Part shown: piece after piece, positions 31,404 to 41,097 of the stretch
Numbering within the stretch: position 1 is the first letter of the stretch
How the letters are laid out: the number at the start of each line of letters is the position of its first letter
From: JAJDIA01 sp031555145
Lineage (GTDB): Bacteria > Bacteroidota > Bacteroidia > Bacteroidales > Tannerellaceae
DNA length: 43,424 bases
NCBI GenBank assembly: GCA_031555145.1
Contig: JAVBUR010000028.1
Location: 1 to 43,424, forward strand
Direction of reading: 5' to 3'
The notes under the pieces: generated by a model
What the model was told of the DNA's origin: nothing
Database searches by the model: none
Seen by the model: the letters and a program-made list of their open reading frames with translations, nothing else
Program-made: the position numbers and the translations under genes

Positions 31404-32561
31404 TTATTTATTAATCCCCTTGACTCCATTGGAAGGGCAGAACGCCTGCTTCAGCCATACCTTCATGACGGGGTCGGCGAGGTGGACCTGTTTGTCGACG
31501 ATTTCGACAAGGCCTTTTTTGAGGAGGGCTTGCCGCACAATGCTAACATTGGCAGAAGAACCTAACTGGTATTTTTGGAGCACGTCTTGTGTGGTGAACT
31601 CACTGTGTACGCCGTCCACAATGGCCCGGAGGAAATTCAGTTGGTAAGTGGAGAGGTTTTCGGTCTGCTTTTCAAACAGGGGGGTATTGTGGTCAATCAA
31701 GTCTTGATAGGCGTCTATAAGATCCTGTTCCGTGGCTTCCTGCCGGGTGTGCGCCCATAACAGCCAGGCCAGTTGTTGGACGTAGGACGAATGATGGTCG
31801 ACTGCCCCGCAAACCTTTCCGGCTAATTCCCGCGACACTTGTTTTCCGGTGACAATAAAACGCTTGCAGATATAGGTCGCCCACTCGTCTGTCGCTATGA
31901 TGGGGAGATAGATCACATCGCCAAACTTGAAAAACGGGAAACCTCGTTTCTCGAAAAGTTCATTCATTACCTCTTTCCGACTTCCAATCAGACAGTAGGA
32001 TACCGACGGCTGCAGTTGCCACGCTGTCCGCAAGCGCTTCTGAAACGTTTTCGAATCTTTGTACTCGGCTATTTGCTGAAAGTCATCGATACAGATAATG
32101 ATACGCACATCCTTCTTTTGAGCGATCTTCTCCGGCAATTGCAGGATACCATTGTAATCATTGTCCTTCGGATTCAGGTCGACCGATATAGAAAAATCAT
32201 TCAGCGGATCCGACCCGATCGTAAACTTCACACGGGTATCGGAAAGAAAAAGGCGGGCGTTCTCCATCAACTCTTCAAAGGAGGATGCGGTCTGTCGTAA
32301 GACAGCCGATGCCAACGCTCCATAAAATTCCTTGTCGGTCCGGCAGGAGAAAGTGTCCAGACAGACCATTTTCAGTTTGCCCGTTTGCCCCTGTTGGCAG
32401 ACCTTTTTGACCAACGATGTCTTCCCCCACCTGCGTGGCGAGATTAAAACCGTATTTACTCCATTGGCAAAGCTTTCCAATAGGAGGGAAGTCTCTTTCT
32501 CTCTGCCTGCAAAATTGTCTCCCGACGTGGGAACACCAAATACAAAAGGCTTGTTTTTCAT
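31404..32561 (-). CDS. Archaeal-type AAA ATPase with winged helix
   Basis: The 385-aa ATPase of the PF01637-like group has an N-terminal AGREKE box, a Walker A SPRRWGKTSL at 41-50, Walker B RIIICIDDFQQI, and a C-terminal winged helix (TTQDVLQKYQLGSSANVSIVRQALLKKGLVEI). In Bacteroidetes these are single genes, often multicopy; the substrate is not known. Base composition is backbone-like. It has its own TACCTTTG element at 32591-32598. Confidence 0.85.
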   Translation of the reverse strand: MKNKPFVFGVPTSGDNFAGREKETSLLLESFANGVNTVLISPRRWGKTSLVKKVCQQGQTGKLKMVCLDTFSCRTDKEFYGALASAVLRQTASSFEELMENARLFLSDTRVKFTIGSDPLNDFSISVDLNPKDNDYNGILQLPEKIAQKKDVRIIICIDDFQQIAEYKDSKTFQKRLRTAWQLQPSVSYCLIGSRKEVMNELFEKRGFPFFKFGDVIYLPIIATDEWATYICKRFIVTGKQVSRELAGKVCGAVDHHSSYVQQLAWLLWAHTRQEATEQDLIDAYQDLIDHNTPLFEKQTENLSTYQLNFLRAIVDGVHSEFTTQDVLQKYQLGSSANVSIVRQALLKKGLVEIVDKQVHLADPVMKVWLKQAFCPSNGVKGINK

Positions 32562-32590
32562 ACTATTATCGTGATTTCTTCTCCGCTATA

Positions 32591-32598
32591 CAAAGGTA
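32591..32598 (-). promoter_or_regulatory. -7 element for the AAA ATPase gene
   Basis: On the minus strand TACCTTTG, 30 bp before the ATG, within an A+T-rich segment. Confidence 0.55.
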
Positions 32599-32701
32599 AG
32601 CAATAATATGTAATAGAATTATTAGTAATAATAATATTACACTACCGTTATTAGGATGCCAAGATGTGACTTCAACACCTCAAATAATCCACTTGAAGAC
32701 A

Positions 32702-33496
32702 TCATAGCGAAGCGAAAAAGAGCTCCGTAACCTGGCGGGGCTCGCTGTGTGCCGCCGTGAATTTACGACGGGCGATCAGATAGATGAAACCTCCAAAATG
32801 ACGCGAATGTTCCGGACAAACAGCGATGCAGTGGGCACAGGAGATGCAGCGCGATTTATCCGTACGCCGGGGATGATCTTCCGGGATAGCTTGTACCGGG
32901 CACGCCTTGACGCAAGCGCCGCAACGGTTACATCGACGGTTGCCTCGCGGTTTAAGTGGAATCGCACCGTGTGGACGGTAGGGATGGTTACCTGGCAATT
33001 GGATATCAGTAGTAAAGGCTACGAGCGAACCCGCCGTCGAAAGCAACGCCAGACTATCGCGTCCAAATTGCATAGCCTGCTGAAGATCGTTTCCATCCGG
33101 CCGCCCAGTTGCGACCGCTGGGAAGATGGAATGTTCCGCCACAAAAGCCCCGGCAGCAATTACCCGGAAACCATTCCTCTGAAGGATGTCTTTCAATTCA
33201 AGCAGGGCATCTTCATAGGCACGGTTACCATAAACGGCAATAATGATGGCGGGGGTATTATTGCCTTTATAGGATTTCAGATTCTCGGCCGCCACGGCCG
33301 GTACACGTCCGGCATATACCGGGATACCGACAACGGCCAGGTCTGTCGCCGTCAGGCAAACCTCCTTTTCAGACCGGCGGATAAAGGCGTGATCTTTCGC
33401 CACTTCCAGGCCGGTTCCTTCGGCAATCTGTTTAACAACCTTCCGGGTGGTACCGGTTGCACTGAAATAGAGGGGATATACTTTTGTTGTTTGCAT
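32702..33496 (-). CDS. EFR1-type ferrodoxin (flavodoxin plus two 4Fe-4S clusters)
   Basis: The 264-aa protein joins an N-terminal flavodoxin-like domain (YPLYFSATGTTRKVVKQIA, VGIPVYAGRVP, VYGNRAYEDAL) to a C-terminal bacterial ferredoxin (residues 185-230) with two CxxCxxCxxxCP motifs: CNRCGACVKACP and CISCAHCIAVCP. Such proteins move electrons in anaerobes; partners are unknown. The start at 33496 gives MQTTKVYPLYFSATG, which aligns with the flavodoxin P-loop. It has no signal peptide. Confidence 0.88.
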   Translation of the reverse strand: MQTTKVYPLYFSATGTTRKVVKQIAEGTGLEVAKDHAFIRRSEKEVCLTATDLAVVGIPVYAGRVPAVAAENLKSYKGNNTPAIIIAVYGNRAYEDALLELKDILQRNGFRVIAAGAFVAEHSIFPAVATGRPDGNDLQQAMQFGRDSLALLSTAGSLVAFTTDIQLPGNHPYRPHGAIPLKPRGNRRCNRCGACVKACPVQAIPEDHPRRTDKSRCISCAHCIAVCPEHSRHFGGFIYLIARRKFTAAHSEPRQVTELFFASL

Positions 33497-33601
33497 GCTC
33501 CAATTCCTTTCGTTTGATGGACAATGGAAGCAAAATAACAGGTTTTTTATCTATCTTCGCAGGAATTTGAAGAAAAAATAGCTTTCGTAAAGCATTATAC
33601 C

Positions 33602-34729
33602 ATGGAACATATGAAAAGAGAGAATATCGGTTGGATAGACCTGTTGCGCGTTATCGCCTGTTTCTTAGTGCTTGTTTCGCATAGCTGTGATCCGTTTGTT
33701 GGTCAGTTGGATGCTGATCCGAATGCATTCCTGACGGGGGCGTTTATCGGAAGTGCCGTCCGCGCCTGTGTCCCTTTATTTGTGATGATGACGGCGGTAT
33801 TGTTGCTTCCCGTGAAGATAGAGACTGGCTCTTTCTACCGGAAGCGGATCGGACGCATTCTGACGCCGCTTGTGTTTTGGTCGATCGCCTTACCGCTACT
33901 CTATTTCGCATATCTGCATCATACGGCGACTGACAGTCCGAATATCGCGATGGACGACTTTACATGGAATGCCACCTGGCATAAGCTGTACACCTTTATC
34001 TTCAATTTCAACTACGACACCACCCCCTTGTGGTATCTGTATATGCTGATCGGGCTTTATCTGGTGATGCCGATCCTCAGCGCTTGGCTGCGTCAGTCGA
34101 CTAAAAGGGAAATCGAAACCGTATTGGGTATTTGGGTGTTTACCCTGTTCATCCCCTATATTAAGATATTGGCACCCGTGCTGGGATACCCTGGGAATTA
34201 TGGCAATATGGGGCTGTGGGGCATCTGCGACTGGAATGAGTTCGGTGCCTTCTATTATATGTCCGGCTTTATCGGTTACCTGGTGTTGGCTTATTACCTG
34301 ACGAATTATCCGCTTACGTGGAGTCTGAGACGAACGTTGTGGACCTGCATCCCACTGTTTTTCATCGGTTACCTGATCACATCCGTCGGCTTTGTACTTA
34401 CTCACAAATACTTTCCGGAGAACTTCGCCAATCTGGAGATTATCTGGTCGTTCTGTGGTATCAATGTCGGCATGATGACGGTTGCCATCTTTCTGATTGT
34501 GCAGAAGTTGGAGATCAAGTCTTCGCCCCAATTATCCGAACAGGCATCGCTGACGTTCGGAGTCTACCTCTGCCACTTTGTCTTTGTGCAGTTTGCCTAT
34601 GACCTGACGGACAGTATCCAAACACACTTTATCCGCGTCTTCGCGATTGCCGTACAAGCGTTCGCCATGAGCTTTGCTGTGGTATGGCTCATGGCGAAAT
34701 CAAAACTATTGCGTCGTTTTATTGCGTAA
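33602..34729 (+). CDS. Acyltransferase 3 family membrane protein
   Basis: The 375-aa integral membrane protein has about ten predicted segments and the family opening RENIGWIDLLRVIACFLVLVSHSCDPF with the conserved His after the first helix, then VPLFVMMTAVLLLP...FYRKRIGRILTPLVFWSI. Acyltransferase-3 proteins O-acetylate surface glycans or peptidoglycan. ATG 33602 and 33611 are both possible starts. It converges on the DUF3472 gene with only 4 bp between the stops. Confidence 0.88.
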   Translation: MEHMKRENIGWIDLLRVIACFLVLVSHSCDPFVGQLDADPNAFLTGAFIGSAVRACVPLFVMMTAVLLLPVKIETGSFYRKRIGRILTPLVFWSIALPLLYFAYLHHTATDSPNIAMDDFTWNATWHKLYTFIFNFNYDTTPLWYLYMLIGLYLVMPILSAWLRQSTKREIETVLGIWVFTLFIPYIKILAPVLGYPGNYGNMGLWGICDWNEFGAFYYMSGFIGYLVLAYYLTNYPLTWSLRRTLWTCIPLFFIGYLITSVGFVLTHKYFPENFANLEIIWSFCGINVGMMTVAIFLIVQKLEIKSSPQLSEQASLTFGVYLCHFVFVQFAYDLTDSIQTHFIRVFAIAVQAFAMSFAVVWLMAKSKLLRRFIA

Positions 34730-34733
34730 GAGT

Positions 34734-36032
34734 TTACGGTAACTGGTCAAAGTCTATCACCGGTTGTCGGCCGGCAGCCTCACGTTCGAAGATACTGCCG
34801 AAGGCTGTATAGTCGTTGAAGAAACCGCAATTCTGCAAAAAGAAGCGGTGGCCTTCTACCCCACCTTTGTAGTCCATACGGGCGCCTTTGCGACCAGTTT
34901 CATCCACGGTGAAACGGGCATTTTTCGTCAGTTCGATCCATTCGCCTGAAATGGTACGCGCCCATTGGTTACCATAGTAGGCACGGCGCGTCTGGGCCCC
35001 TGTTTCCGGATCAAAGTCTTCGAGAAACGAATGGGCACGGGTATAGTAGGTTTCCGTCAACGGACGGGAGAAGGAAGCAATCAGCCGCCAGCGGTTTTCA
35101 TCCGTGGCGTAGAAATAGGAGGTATAGACTGTTGATCCGTTGCCGTCGGGATGGATACGGGTCAGAAACTTATACGTATTGCCGGTCTTCCAGGGATAGA
35201 TCAGATAGCTTTGTCCGCCCGAGCCTTCGTTACCGAACTCGCCTGTTTTCACGTCTTCCCCTTTACGCAGCATCTTAATCTGATGGCTTTCGGGAATAGC
35301 TTTCGGGTCGTCCGTCGTGAAAGGACTCCAAACAGAGAACAGTACCCGACGTTCGGTCGCCGAATTGATCTGCATACCGAAGTAGCCTTCGCCAAAGCCA
35401 TTCGACATATAATAGGTAGCCAACGGTCCACCATCCAACGGAACAGTTACTTCGTTGTAGAACCACTCGATTGTTTCGCCCTCAGGAAAAGGATAGTTGA
35501 TATGCACCGAAGGACCGCGCCGTCCCCAATACGAAGAGAAGTCATTGACAAAGTGGACGGTGCCCTGCACAGCCGGACCTTGTATTGACAGCGTCGTAAG
35601 CTCACCGAAAGTATCGCCTTTACGTTCCAATCCTTGCAGGTTGACTTTCACATAGCCGGTATCAGGTGTAGCCACACTACCGATCCGGGCTGCCTGGTTT
35701 TCACCGGCTTTGAGTTTAACCTGGAAGCTTTTCCCCAGACAGCTGACCTTGATCTTACTGTCGGCTTTGGCGCTATAGCGGATCGACAGTTCCATCTTTC
35801 CGGCTTGCGACGTACGGAAATACGTACTGTACACCACCTTCGGGTCTGCCCAACGAGCCATCACCTTATCCGCGTAATGTCGGCGAGCGACATTCCCTTC
35901 CGTTACATACGTGTTTCCTTCGATCGGCACTTGGATACTGCCCAATGCTGTTTGGGTCTGGGCATGTAAACCCAGATCATACAAAGAGGTTGACAGGCAT
36001 ATAGCCCACAACAATTTCATAAAATTGTGCAT
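34734..36032 (-). CDS. Secreted DUF5077/DUF3472 protein
   Basis: The 432-aa protein has a signal peptide (KLLWAICLSTSLYDLGLHAQ), an N-terminal DUF5077-like beta domain (residues 30-150, IPIEGNTYVTEGNVARRHYADK-like) and a C-terminal DUF3472 domain (160-430) with SSYWGRRGPSVHINYPFP, YMSNGFGEGYFGMQINS, VLFSVWSPF and YGNQWAR. Such proteins are probably glycan-binding or degrading, but no activity is established. The start is 36032 or 36020. It lies about 50 bp downstream of metG. Confidence 0.85.
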   Translation of the reverse strand: MHNFMKLLWAICLSTSLYDLGLHAQTQTALGSIQVPIEGNTYVTEGNVARRHYADKVMARWADPKVVYSTYFRTSQAGKMELSIRYSAKADSKIKVSCLGKSFQVKLKAGENQAARIGSVATPDTGYVKVNLQGLERKGDTFGELTTLSIQGPAVQGTVHFVNDFSSYWGRRGPSVHINYPFPEGETIEWFYNEVTVPLDGGPLATYYMSNGFGEGYFGMQINSATERRVLFSVWSPFTTDDPKAIPESHQIKMLRKGEDVKTGEFGNEGSGGQSYLIYPWKTGNTYKFLTRIHPDGNGSTVYTSYFYATDENRWRLIASFSRPLTETYYTRAHSFLEDFDPETGAQTRRAYYGNQWARTISGEWIELTKNARFTVDETGRKGARMDYKGGVEGHRFFLQNCGFFNDYTAFGSIFEREAAGRQPVIDFDQLP

Positions 36033-36080
36033 ACTTATTTGTGTTTAGTGTTTTGTTCAAATAGTATTGGAGGCAGCGAG

Positions 36081-38120
36081 TTATTTCACTTCGCTGCCCG
36101 GCTTAACGGCTTTCTCCGGCATAACGACAGCCAAGGCACCATCCGCATTCTCGGCAGAAAGGATCATGCCTTCCGAAACGATCCCTTTCAGTTTGCGGGG
36201 GGCGAGGTTGGCGATGAAACAGATCTGTTTGCCGATCAGGTCTTCCGGGCTGTAATGGGCAGCGATACCGGATACGATGGTCCGCTTTTCCAGTCCGTCG
36301 TCAATACGCAGTTGAAGCAACTTGTCGGCTTTCGGCACTTTGACGCATTCGATCACTGTACCTACACGGATATCCAGCTTGGTAAAGTCATCAAATTCGA
36401 TGGTCTGACGGATAGGGTTTGCCTTGTAGTTGGCTTCTTCGTTGGCTTTTTTTGTATCGAGTAGCTTTTGTACCTGGGCTTCGATCACGCTGTCTTCAAT
36501 CTTTTCAAACAACAGTTCGGCTTTACCCAGTACATGGCCACCTTCCAACAGGTCGGTAGCACCCAGTTTATCCCAACCCAGCGGTTGCACGTTCAGCATC
36601 CGGTTCAGTTTCTCCATGCTGAAGGGGAGGAACGGTTCGAAGGCAATGGCCAGGTTGGCAGTGATCTGCAAAGCGATATTTAGGATGGTGGCGACACGCG
36701 GCATATCGGTCTTCGCCAGTTTCCAGGGTTCAGTATCGGCCAGGTATTTGTTCCCGATGCGGGCCAGGTTCATAGCTTCCTTCTGGGCATCGCGGAAATG
36801 GTAGGTATCGAGCAGGCGTTCAACTCCGGCTTTGACATCGGCAAAGTCGGCCAAAGTCTGCTTGTCGTAATCGGTCAGTTCGCCCAATACCGGCACTTTT
36901 CCTTCAAAATACTTTTCGGTCAGAACCAAGGCACGATTCACAAAGTTACCGAGGATAGCTACCAGTTCGTTGTTATTGCGTGCTTGAAAATCTTTCCAGG
37001 TAAAGTCGTTGTCTTTAGTTTCCGGTGCATTGGCGGTCAACACATAACGCAGCACGTCCTGCTTGCCCGGCATATCCACCAGGTATTCATGCAACCAGAC
37101 GGCCCAGTTGCGTGAGGTGGATATCTTGTCGCCTTCGAGGTTCAGGAATTCATTCGCCGGTACATTCTCCGGCAGGTTGAAGCTACCTTCGGCTTTCAGC
37201 ATGGCGGGGAAGACAATACAGTGGAAGACGATATTATCTTTCCCAATGAAATGGACCAGTTTGCTTTCCGGATCTTTCCACCAGGTTTCCCAGGTATCGG
37301 GCAACAGTTCTTTCGTATTGGAAATATAGCCGATCGGAGCGTCGAACCATACGTAGAGCACCTTTCCTTCGGCACCTTCTACCGGTACGGGGATACCCCA
37401 GTCGAGGTCGCGGCTTACGGCGCGGGGTTGCAATCCCATATCCAGCCAGCTCTTGCATTGACCGTATACGTTGGATTTCCATTCTTTATGTCCTTCCAGT
37501 ATCCATTGACGCAGGAACGGTTCCCACTTATCCAACGGCAGATACCAGTGTTTGGTTTCGCGGAGTACAGGTACATTGCCGCTGACGGCCGACTTGGGAT
37601 TGATCAGGTCGGTGGCGTTCAGGGATGTACCGCAAGCCTCGCATTGGTCGCCATACGCATTTGGGTTCTGGCAATGAGGACAGGTACCGGTGATATAGCG
37701 GTCGGCAAGGAACTGCTTGGTTTCTTCGTCGTAATATTGTTCGCTGGTCTTTTCAACAAATTCTCCCTTGTCATACAGTTTCCGGAAGAAGTCAGAAGCC
37801 ACCTGGCGGTGTGTAGCCGAAGTGGTACGAGAATAGACATCAAACGTGATACCGAAATCAGCAAACGATTGTTTGATAATAGCATGGTAGCGATCCACGA
37901 TATCCTGCGGTGTCACGCCTTCCTTGCGGGCACGTAGTGTGATGGGCACCCCATGCTCGTCCGAACCGCCGATCATCAACACCTCTTCCCCTTTCAGGCG
38001 AAGATAGCGGGCATATATATCCGCAGGTACATATACTCCGGCCAAGTGACCGATATGAACAGGACCATTTGCATACGGCAGTGCCGTGGTTATCAACGTT
38101 CTCTTGAATTGCTTTTCCAT
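36081..38120 (-). CDS. metG: Methionyl-tRNA synthetase
   Basis: I start at ATG 38120 (MEKQFKRTLITTALPYANGP) because a promoter at 38145-38152 leaves no room for the upstream ATG codons at 38135 and 38207. The 679-aa enzyme charges tRNA-Met. It has the HIGH motif (VHIGHLAG), the zinc knuckle CPHCQNPNAYGDQCEACG, the KMSKS equivalent DKISTSRNW, the anticodon domain and a C-terminal tRNA-binding domain (about 575-679, KLDIRVGTVIECVKVPKADKLL-like). All features are intact and the length is normal. Confidence 0.97.
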   Translation of the reverse strand: MEKQFKRTLITTALPYANGPVHIGHLAGVYVPADIYARYLRLKGEEVLMIGGSDEHGVPITLRARKEGVTPQDIVDRYHAIIKQSFADFGITFDVYSRTTSATHRQVASDFFRKLYDKGEFVEKTSEQYYDEETKQFLADRYITGTCPHCQNPNAYGDQCEACGTSLNATDLINPKSAVSGNVPVLRETKHWYLPLDKWEPFLRQWILEGHKEWKSNVYGQCKSWLDMGLQPRAVSRDLDWGIPVPVEGAEGKVLYVWFDAPIGYISNTKELLPDTWETWWKDPESKLVHFIGKDNIVFHCIVFPAMLKAEGSFNLPENVPANEFLNLEGDKISTSRNWAVWLHEYLVDMPGKQDVLRYVLTANAPETKDNDFTWKDFQARNNNELVAILGNFVNRALVLTEKYFEGKVPVLGELTDYDKQTLADFADVKAGVERLLDTYHFRDAQKEAMNLARIGNKYLADTEPWKLAKTDMPRVATILNIALQITANLAIAFEPFLPFSMEKLNRMLNVQPLGWDKLGATDLLEGGHVLGKAELLFEKIEDSVIEAQVQKLLDTKKANEEANYKANPIRQTIEFDDFTKLDIRVGTVIECVKVPKADKLLQLRIDDGLEKRTIVSGIAAHYSPEDLIGKQICFIANLAPRKLKGIVSEGMILSAENADGALAVVMPEKAVKPGSEVK

Positions 38121-38144
38121 ACCTTTATCATTCATTTTGAAGCG

Positions 38145-38152
38145 CAAAAGTA
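38145..38152 (-). promoter_or_regulatory. -7 element that decides the metG start
   Basis: On the minus strand TACTTTTG, 25 bp before ATG 38120. Confidence 0.55.
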
Positions 38153-38231
38153 CAAAATCCGAATGAGAAATAGCGTAAGAATGGCAAGAGATTTCGGAGG
38201 TCAACACCCTTCAAGCATCTGTATAGGCCAA

Positions 38232-39770
38232 CTACAGCCCCCAGCTTTCGCGGTCGAGGTTGCGGTAGTTGATGGCTTCAGCGAGGTGGGAGGTTTGGAT
38301 AGCGGTAGAACCGTCAAGGTCGGCAATGGTACGGGAGACTTTGAGGATGCGGTCGTAGGCTCGGGCGGAGAGATTGAGACGGTGCATGGCATTCTTTAGC
38401 ACGCCCAGACCGGCGGCATCAGGCACGGCATAGGCATGGAGAAGTTTGGACGTCATCTGCGCATTACAATAGATGCCCGGATGGGTGGCAAAGCGCTTCT
38501 CCTGAATGGCACGGGCATGGATCACCCGTTCGCGGACATTCAAACTGGGCTCGCCCGGCGAGCGGTCGGATATCTTCTCAAACGGTACGGGGACGATCTC
38601 TATCTGAATATCAATGCGGTCGAGCAACGGTCCCGAAATACGGTTCATATACTTCTGCACGGCGCCGGGAGGACATAGACAAGGACGTTCGGGATGGTTA
38701 TAATATCCACACGGGCAAGGATTCATTGACGCCACCAGCATAAAGCCTGCCGGATAGTCTACTGTAAAGCGGGCACGGGAGATATTAATCACCCGATCTT
38801 CCAACGGTTGACGCAGCACTTCCAGTACATTCTTATTGAACTCCGGAAGTTCATCCAGGAACAAGACCCCGTTATGCGCCAGGCTGATCTCGCCCGGTTG
38901 CGGGAATGCCCCACCTCCAACCATGGCTACATTTGATATGGTATGGTGAGGGGAACGAAACGGACGCTGTGCCATCAGGGAGGCATTCCCGTTGATCTTT
39001 CCCGCTACGGAGTGTATCTTAGTTGTCTCCAACGATTCGTGTAAGGTAAAGGGTGGAAGAATTGATGGAAGCCGTTTTGCCAGCATGGACTTTCCGCTTC
39101 CCGGAGGGCCTACCATCAATAAGTTATGTCCACCGGCGGCGGCCACTTCCAACGCCCGTTTGACATTCTCCTGCCCTTTGACTTCCGAGAAATCGAAATC
39201 GAAATGCTGTTGCCGATCATAAAACTCTTTCCGGGTATCTACAACGGTTGGTTCGAGCATCCGCTTTCCATTGATAAATTCAATCACTTCGCGAATATTC
39301 TCCACCCCATAGACGTCGAGGTTATTGACTACTGCTGCCTCTCGGGCATTCTGTTTCGGCAGGATAAATCCCTTGAAACCTTCTTCGCGTGCCTTGATGG
39401 CGATAGGCAATACGCCTTTGACCGGCTGCAGGCTGCCGTCGAGCGAAAGTTCGCCCATCATCATATACTGTTCGAGTTGCGTACTGCCGATTTGTTCGGT
39501 AGCCGCCAGGATACCGATGGCCAATGGCAAATCGTAAGCCGACCCTTCTTTACGGATATCGGCCGGCGCCATATTGATCACGATCCGGGTACGCGGAACA
39601 CTGTAGCCACAGTACTGGAGGGAGGATATAATACGTTCATGGCTTTCCTTCACGGCCACATCCGGCAGGCCGACCAGAAAGAATTGGATACCTTTGGTTG
39701 AATTGACTTCGATAGTGACAGGCGTCGCAGTGATACCTTGCGTCGCGGCAGCATAGACTTTTACTAACAT
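38232..39770 (-). CDS. comM: YifB/ComM-family Mg-chelatase-like AAA ATPase
   Basis: The 512-aa protein has the YifB order: an N-terminal Lon-like domain (1-170, MLVKVYAAATQGITATPV, LPDVAVKESHER), the AAA core with Walker A VGPPGSGKSMLAKRLPSILPP (about 213) and Walker B GVLFLDELPEF, the ASMNPCPCG zinc-type motif, and a C-terminal Mg-chelatase domain (SARAYDRILKVSRTIADLDGS). ComM drives branch migration during natural transformation in other bacteria; that role here is inferred. Cytoplasmic. Confidence 0.93.
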   Translation of the reverse strand: MLVKVYAAATQGITATPVTIEVNSTKGIQFFLVGLPDVAVKESHERIISSLQYCGYSVPRTRIVINMAPADIRKEGSAYDLPLAIGILAATEQIGSTQLEQYMMMGELSLDGSLQPVKGVLPIAIKAREEGFKGFILPKQNAREAAVVNNLDVYGVENIREVIEFINGKRMLEPTVVDTRKEFYDRQQHFDFDFSEVKGQENVKRALEVAAAGGHNLLMVGPPGSGKSMLAKRLPSILPPFTLHESLETTKIHSVAGKINGNASLMAQRPFRSPHHTISNVAMVGGGAFPQPGEISLAHNGVLFLDELPEFNKNVLEVLRQPLEDRVINISRARFTVDYPAGFMLVASMNPCPCGYYNHPERPCLCPPGAVQKYMNRISGPLLDRIDIQIEIVPVPFEKISDRSPGEPSLNVRERVIHARAIQEKRFATHPGIYCNAQMTSKLLHAYAVPDAAGLGVLKNAMHRLNLSARAYDRILKVSRTIADLDGSTAIQTSHLAEAINYRNLDRESWGL

Positions 39771-39803
39771 AATTAAGGTTTACGAATACGTTTTTAAGCG
39801 TGT

Positions 39804-40901
39804 TTATTCATCAAATATTTTCTCTAGTGTTTGTTTGATCTCGACGCCACTCTCGGTCTTCATGATGATCTTTCCTTCTTCGTCGATCAGGAAGCAACGA
39901 GGCAACGCGTTGACATTATACAGATCCAACAACATGGAGGCCTGTCCGGCTGAGTCCGTTACCAGGTTCCACTTAATACTGTCCTTCTTCAGCACATCGC
40001 GGACTGCCGTTTGATTGGCATCCAGACTGATGAGCAGGATATCGAGCTTATCTTTCGGATACTTGGTTGCCACCTTGTCCAGATACAGGTCTTCCGTCTG
40101 ACACATATCACACCAGGGAGCCGTAAACGTCAGCAACAGGTACTTCTGTGGAAACGAGTCGAGACTCATCGACTGGCCATAGATATCTTTGACCGAAAAG
40201 CCCGGCGCCTCGGCACCGATAGCTGTCCGTTTAGCACGGGCACTGTATTGTTCGAGTTCGCGTACGAGGTAGAAATTCTTCAGGGCCGGATCAAGCGCCG
40301 CCAACAGTTCATCCATTCGACGGGTATCGTCGGGTTTCATGAAATAGGCCTGGATCAGGGCGACGGATGCTTCTTCATCGGGATGTTCCTGGATATAAGT
40401 CATGGCCTCTTCGGTCAGTTGCATATCCAGACTGGATATCCGCGATACCAGATCGGTTTCTTCATTCGAATTGTTACCGGAGTCTTTCAGGCGATCCCCC
40501 AGGTCGATACGTTCACGCAACAATGCAGCATGCGCCTTACGAAAGGCCGACAACTTCTCATTTGTCTTACCTCCTTTCACCTGTAACAGCTGGGGATAGC
40601 GGGCATCGCCCGATATGGATACTTTCAAGCCCGGTTCCAGATAGACAGTGATCCAATGCTCCTTGTCTGTAAAGTAAACGGTGGCTGAATGGAATCCTTC
40701 CATCTTTTGGTCGAAACGGAACTGGCCGCTCTTCTCGCAAGTCAGTGTATCTACCACCCGGTAGTCTTCCCGTTCGAATACCACATAAACGGTCTGATCT
40801 TCCAGGTTGGAGAGTTTCCCTTCCACCCGATAGACATATTTACTGCCGCAGGCAAACAAACAGCAAAGAACGAATACTATGAATAAATACCTTTTTTCCA
40901 T
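39804..40901 (-). CDS. TlpA-like thioredoxin lipoprotein with DUF4369
   Basis: The 365-aa protein has a lipobox at Cys18 (LCCLFAC), an N-terminal DUF4369 beta domain (20-115, YRVEGKLSNLEDQTVYVVF), a helical linker (115-220) and a thioredoxin fold (230-365) with the active site Trp263-Cys-Asp-Met-Cys267. It is anchored at the membrane, facing the periplasm, and probably acts as a disulfide reductase for a maturation pathway. Such proteins are abundant in Bacteroidales. Its start is about 110 bp downstream of the pckA terminator. Confidence 0.9.
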   Translation of the reverse strand: MEKRYLFIVFVLCCLFACGSKYVYRVEGKLSNLEDQTVYVVFEREDYRVVDTLTCEKSGQFRFDQKMEGFHSATVYFTDKEHWITVYLEPGLKVSISGDARYPQLLQVKGGKTNEKLSAFRKAHAALLRERIDLGDRLKDSGNNSNEETDLVSRISSLDMQLTEEAMTYIQEHPDEEASVALIQAYFMKPDDTRRMDELLAALDPALKNFYLVRELEQYSARAKRTAIGAEAPGFSVKDIYGQSMSLDSFPQKYLLLTFTAPWCDMCQTEDLYLDKVATKYPKDKLDILLISLDANQTAVRDVLKKDSIKWNLVTDSAGQASMLLDLYNVNALPRCFLIDEEGKIIMKTESGVEIKQTLEKIFDE

Positions 40902-41009
40902 CTCAATCTACTACACGTATATATACTACTATAACAGTATAGAGTGGGTAAAGATAACGGAATTTCCGAATAAACCCTTATTTTATGATAAAATTAACAT
41001 ACAAAAGAT

Positions 41010-41043
41010 AAAAAAGGCGTGAAAAAACTCTTTTCACGCCTTT
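41010..41043 (-). terminator. pckA terminator
   Basis: AAAGGCGTGAAAA (41013-41025) pairs with TTTTCACGCCTTT (41031-41043) around 5 nt; on the minus strand six T follow. It lies 55 bp past the pckA stop. Confidence 0.9.
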
Positions 41044-41097
41044 AATCAGGTATATTTTTAACATTTAAGCCTAAATCAGGCCTAGCTTGTTAACCAA

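Noticed and set aside
32747..33517. 256-aa frame antisense to the ferrodoxin gene
   Set aside because: The minus-strand gene has clear flavodoxin and 4Fe-4S motifs; this frame is its shadow.
37221..37937. 238-aa frame antisense to metG
   Set aside because: Shadow of a fully conserved metG sequence, no recognisable domain.
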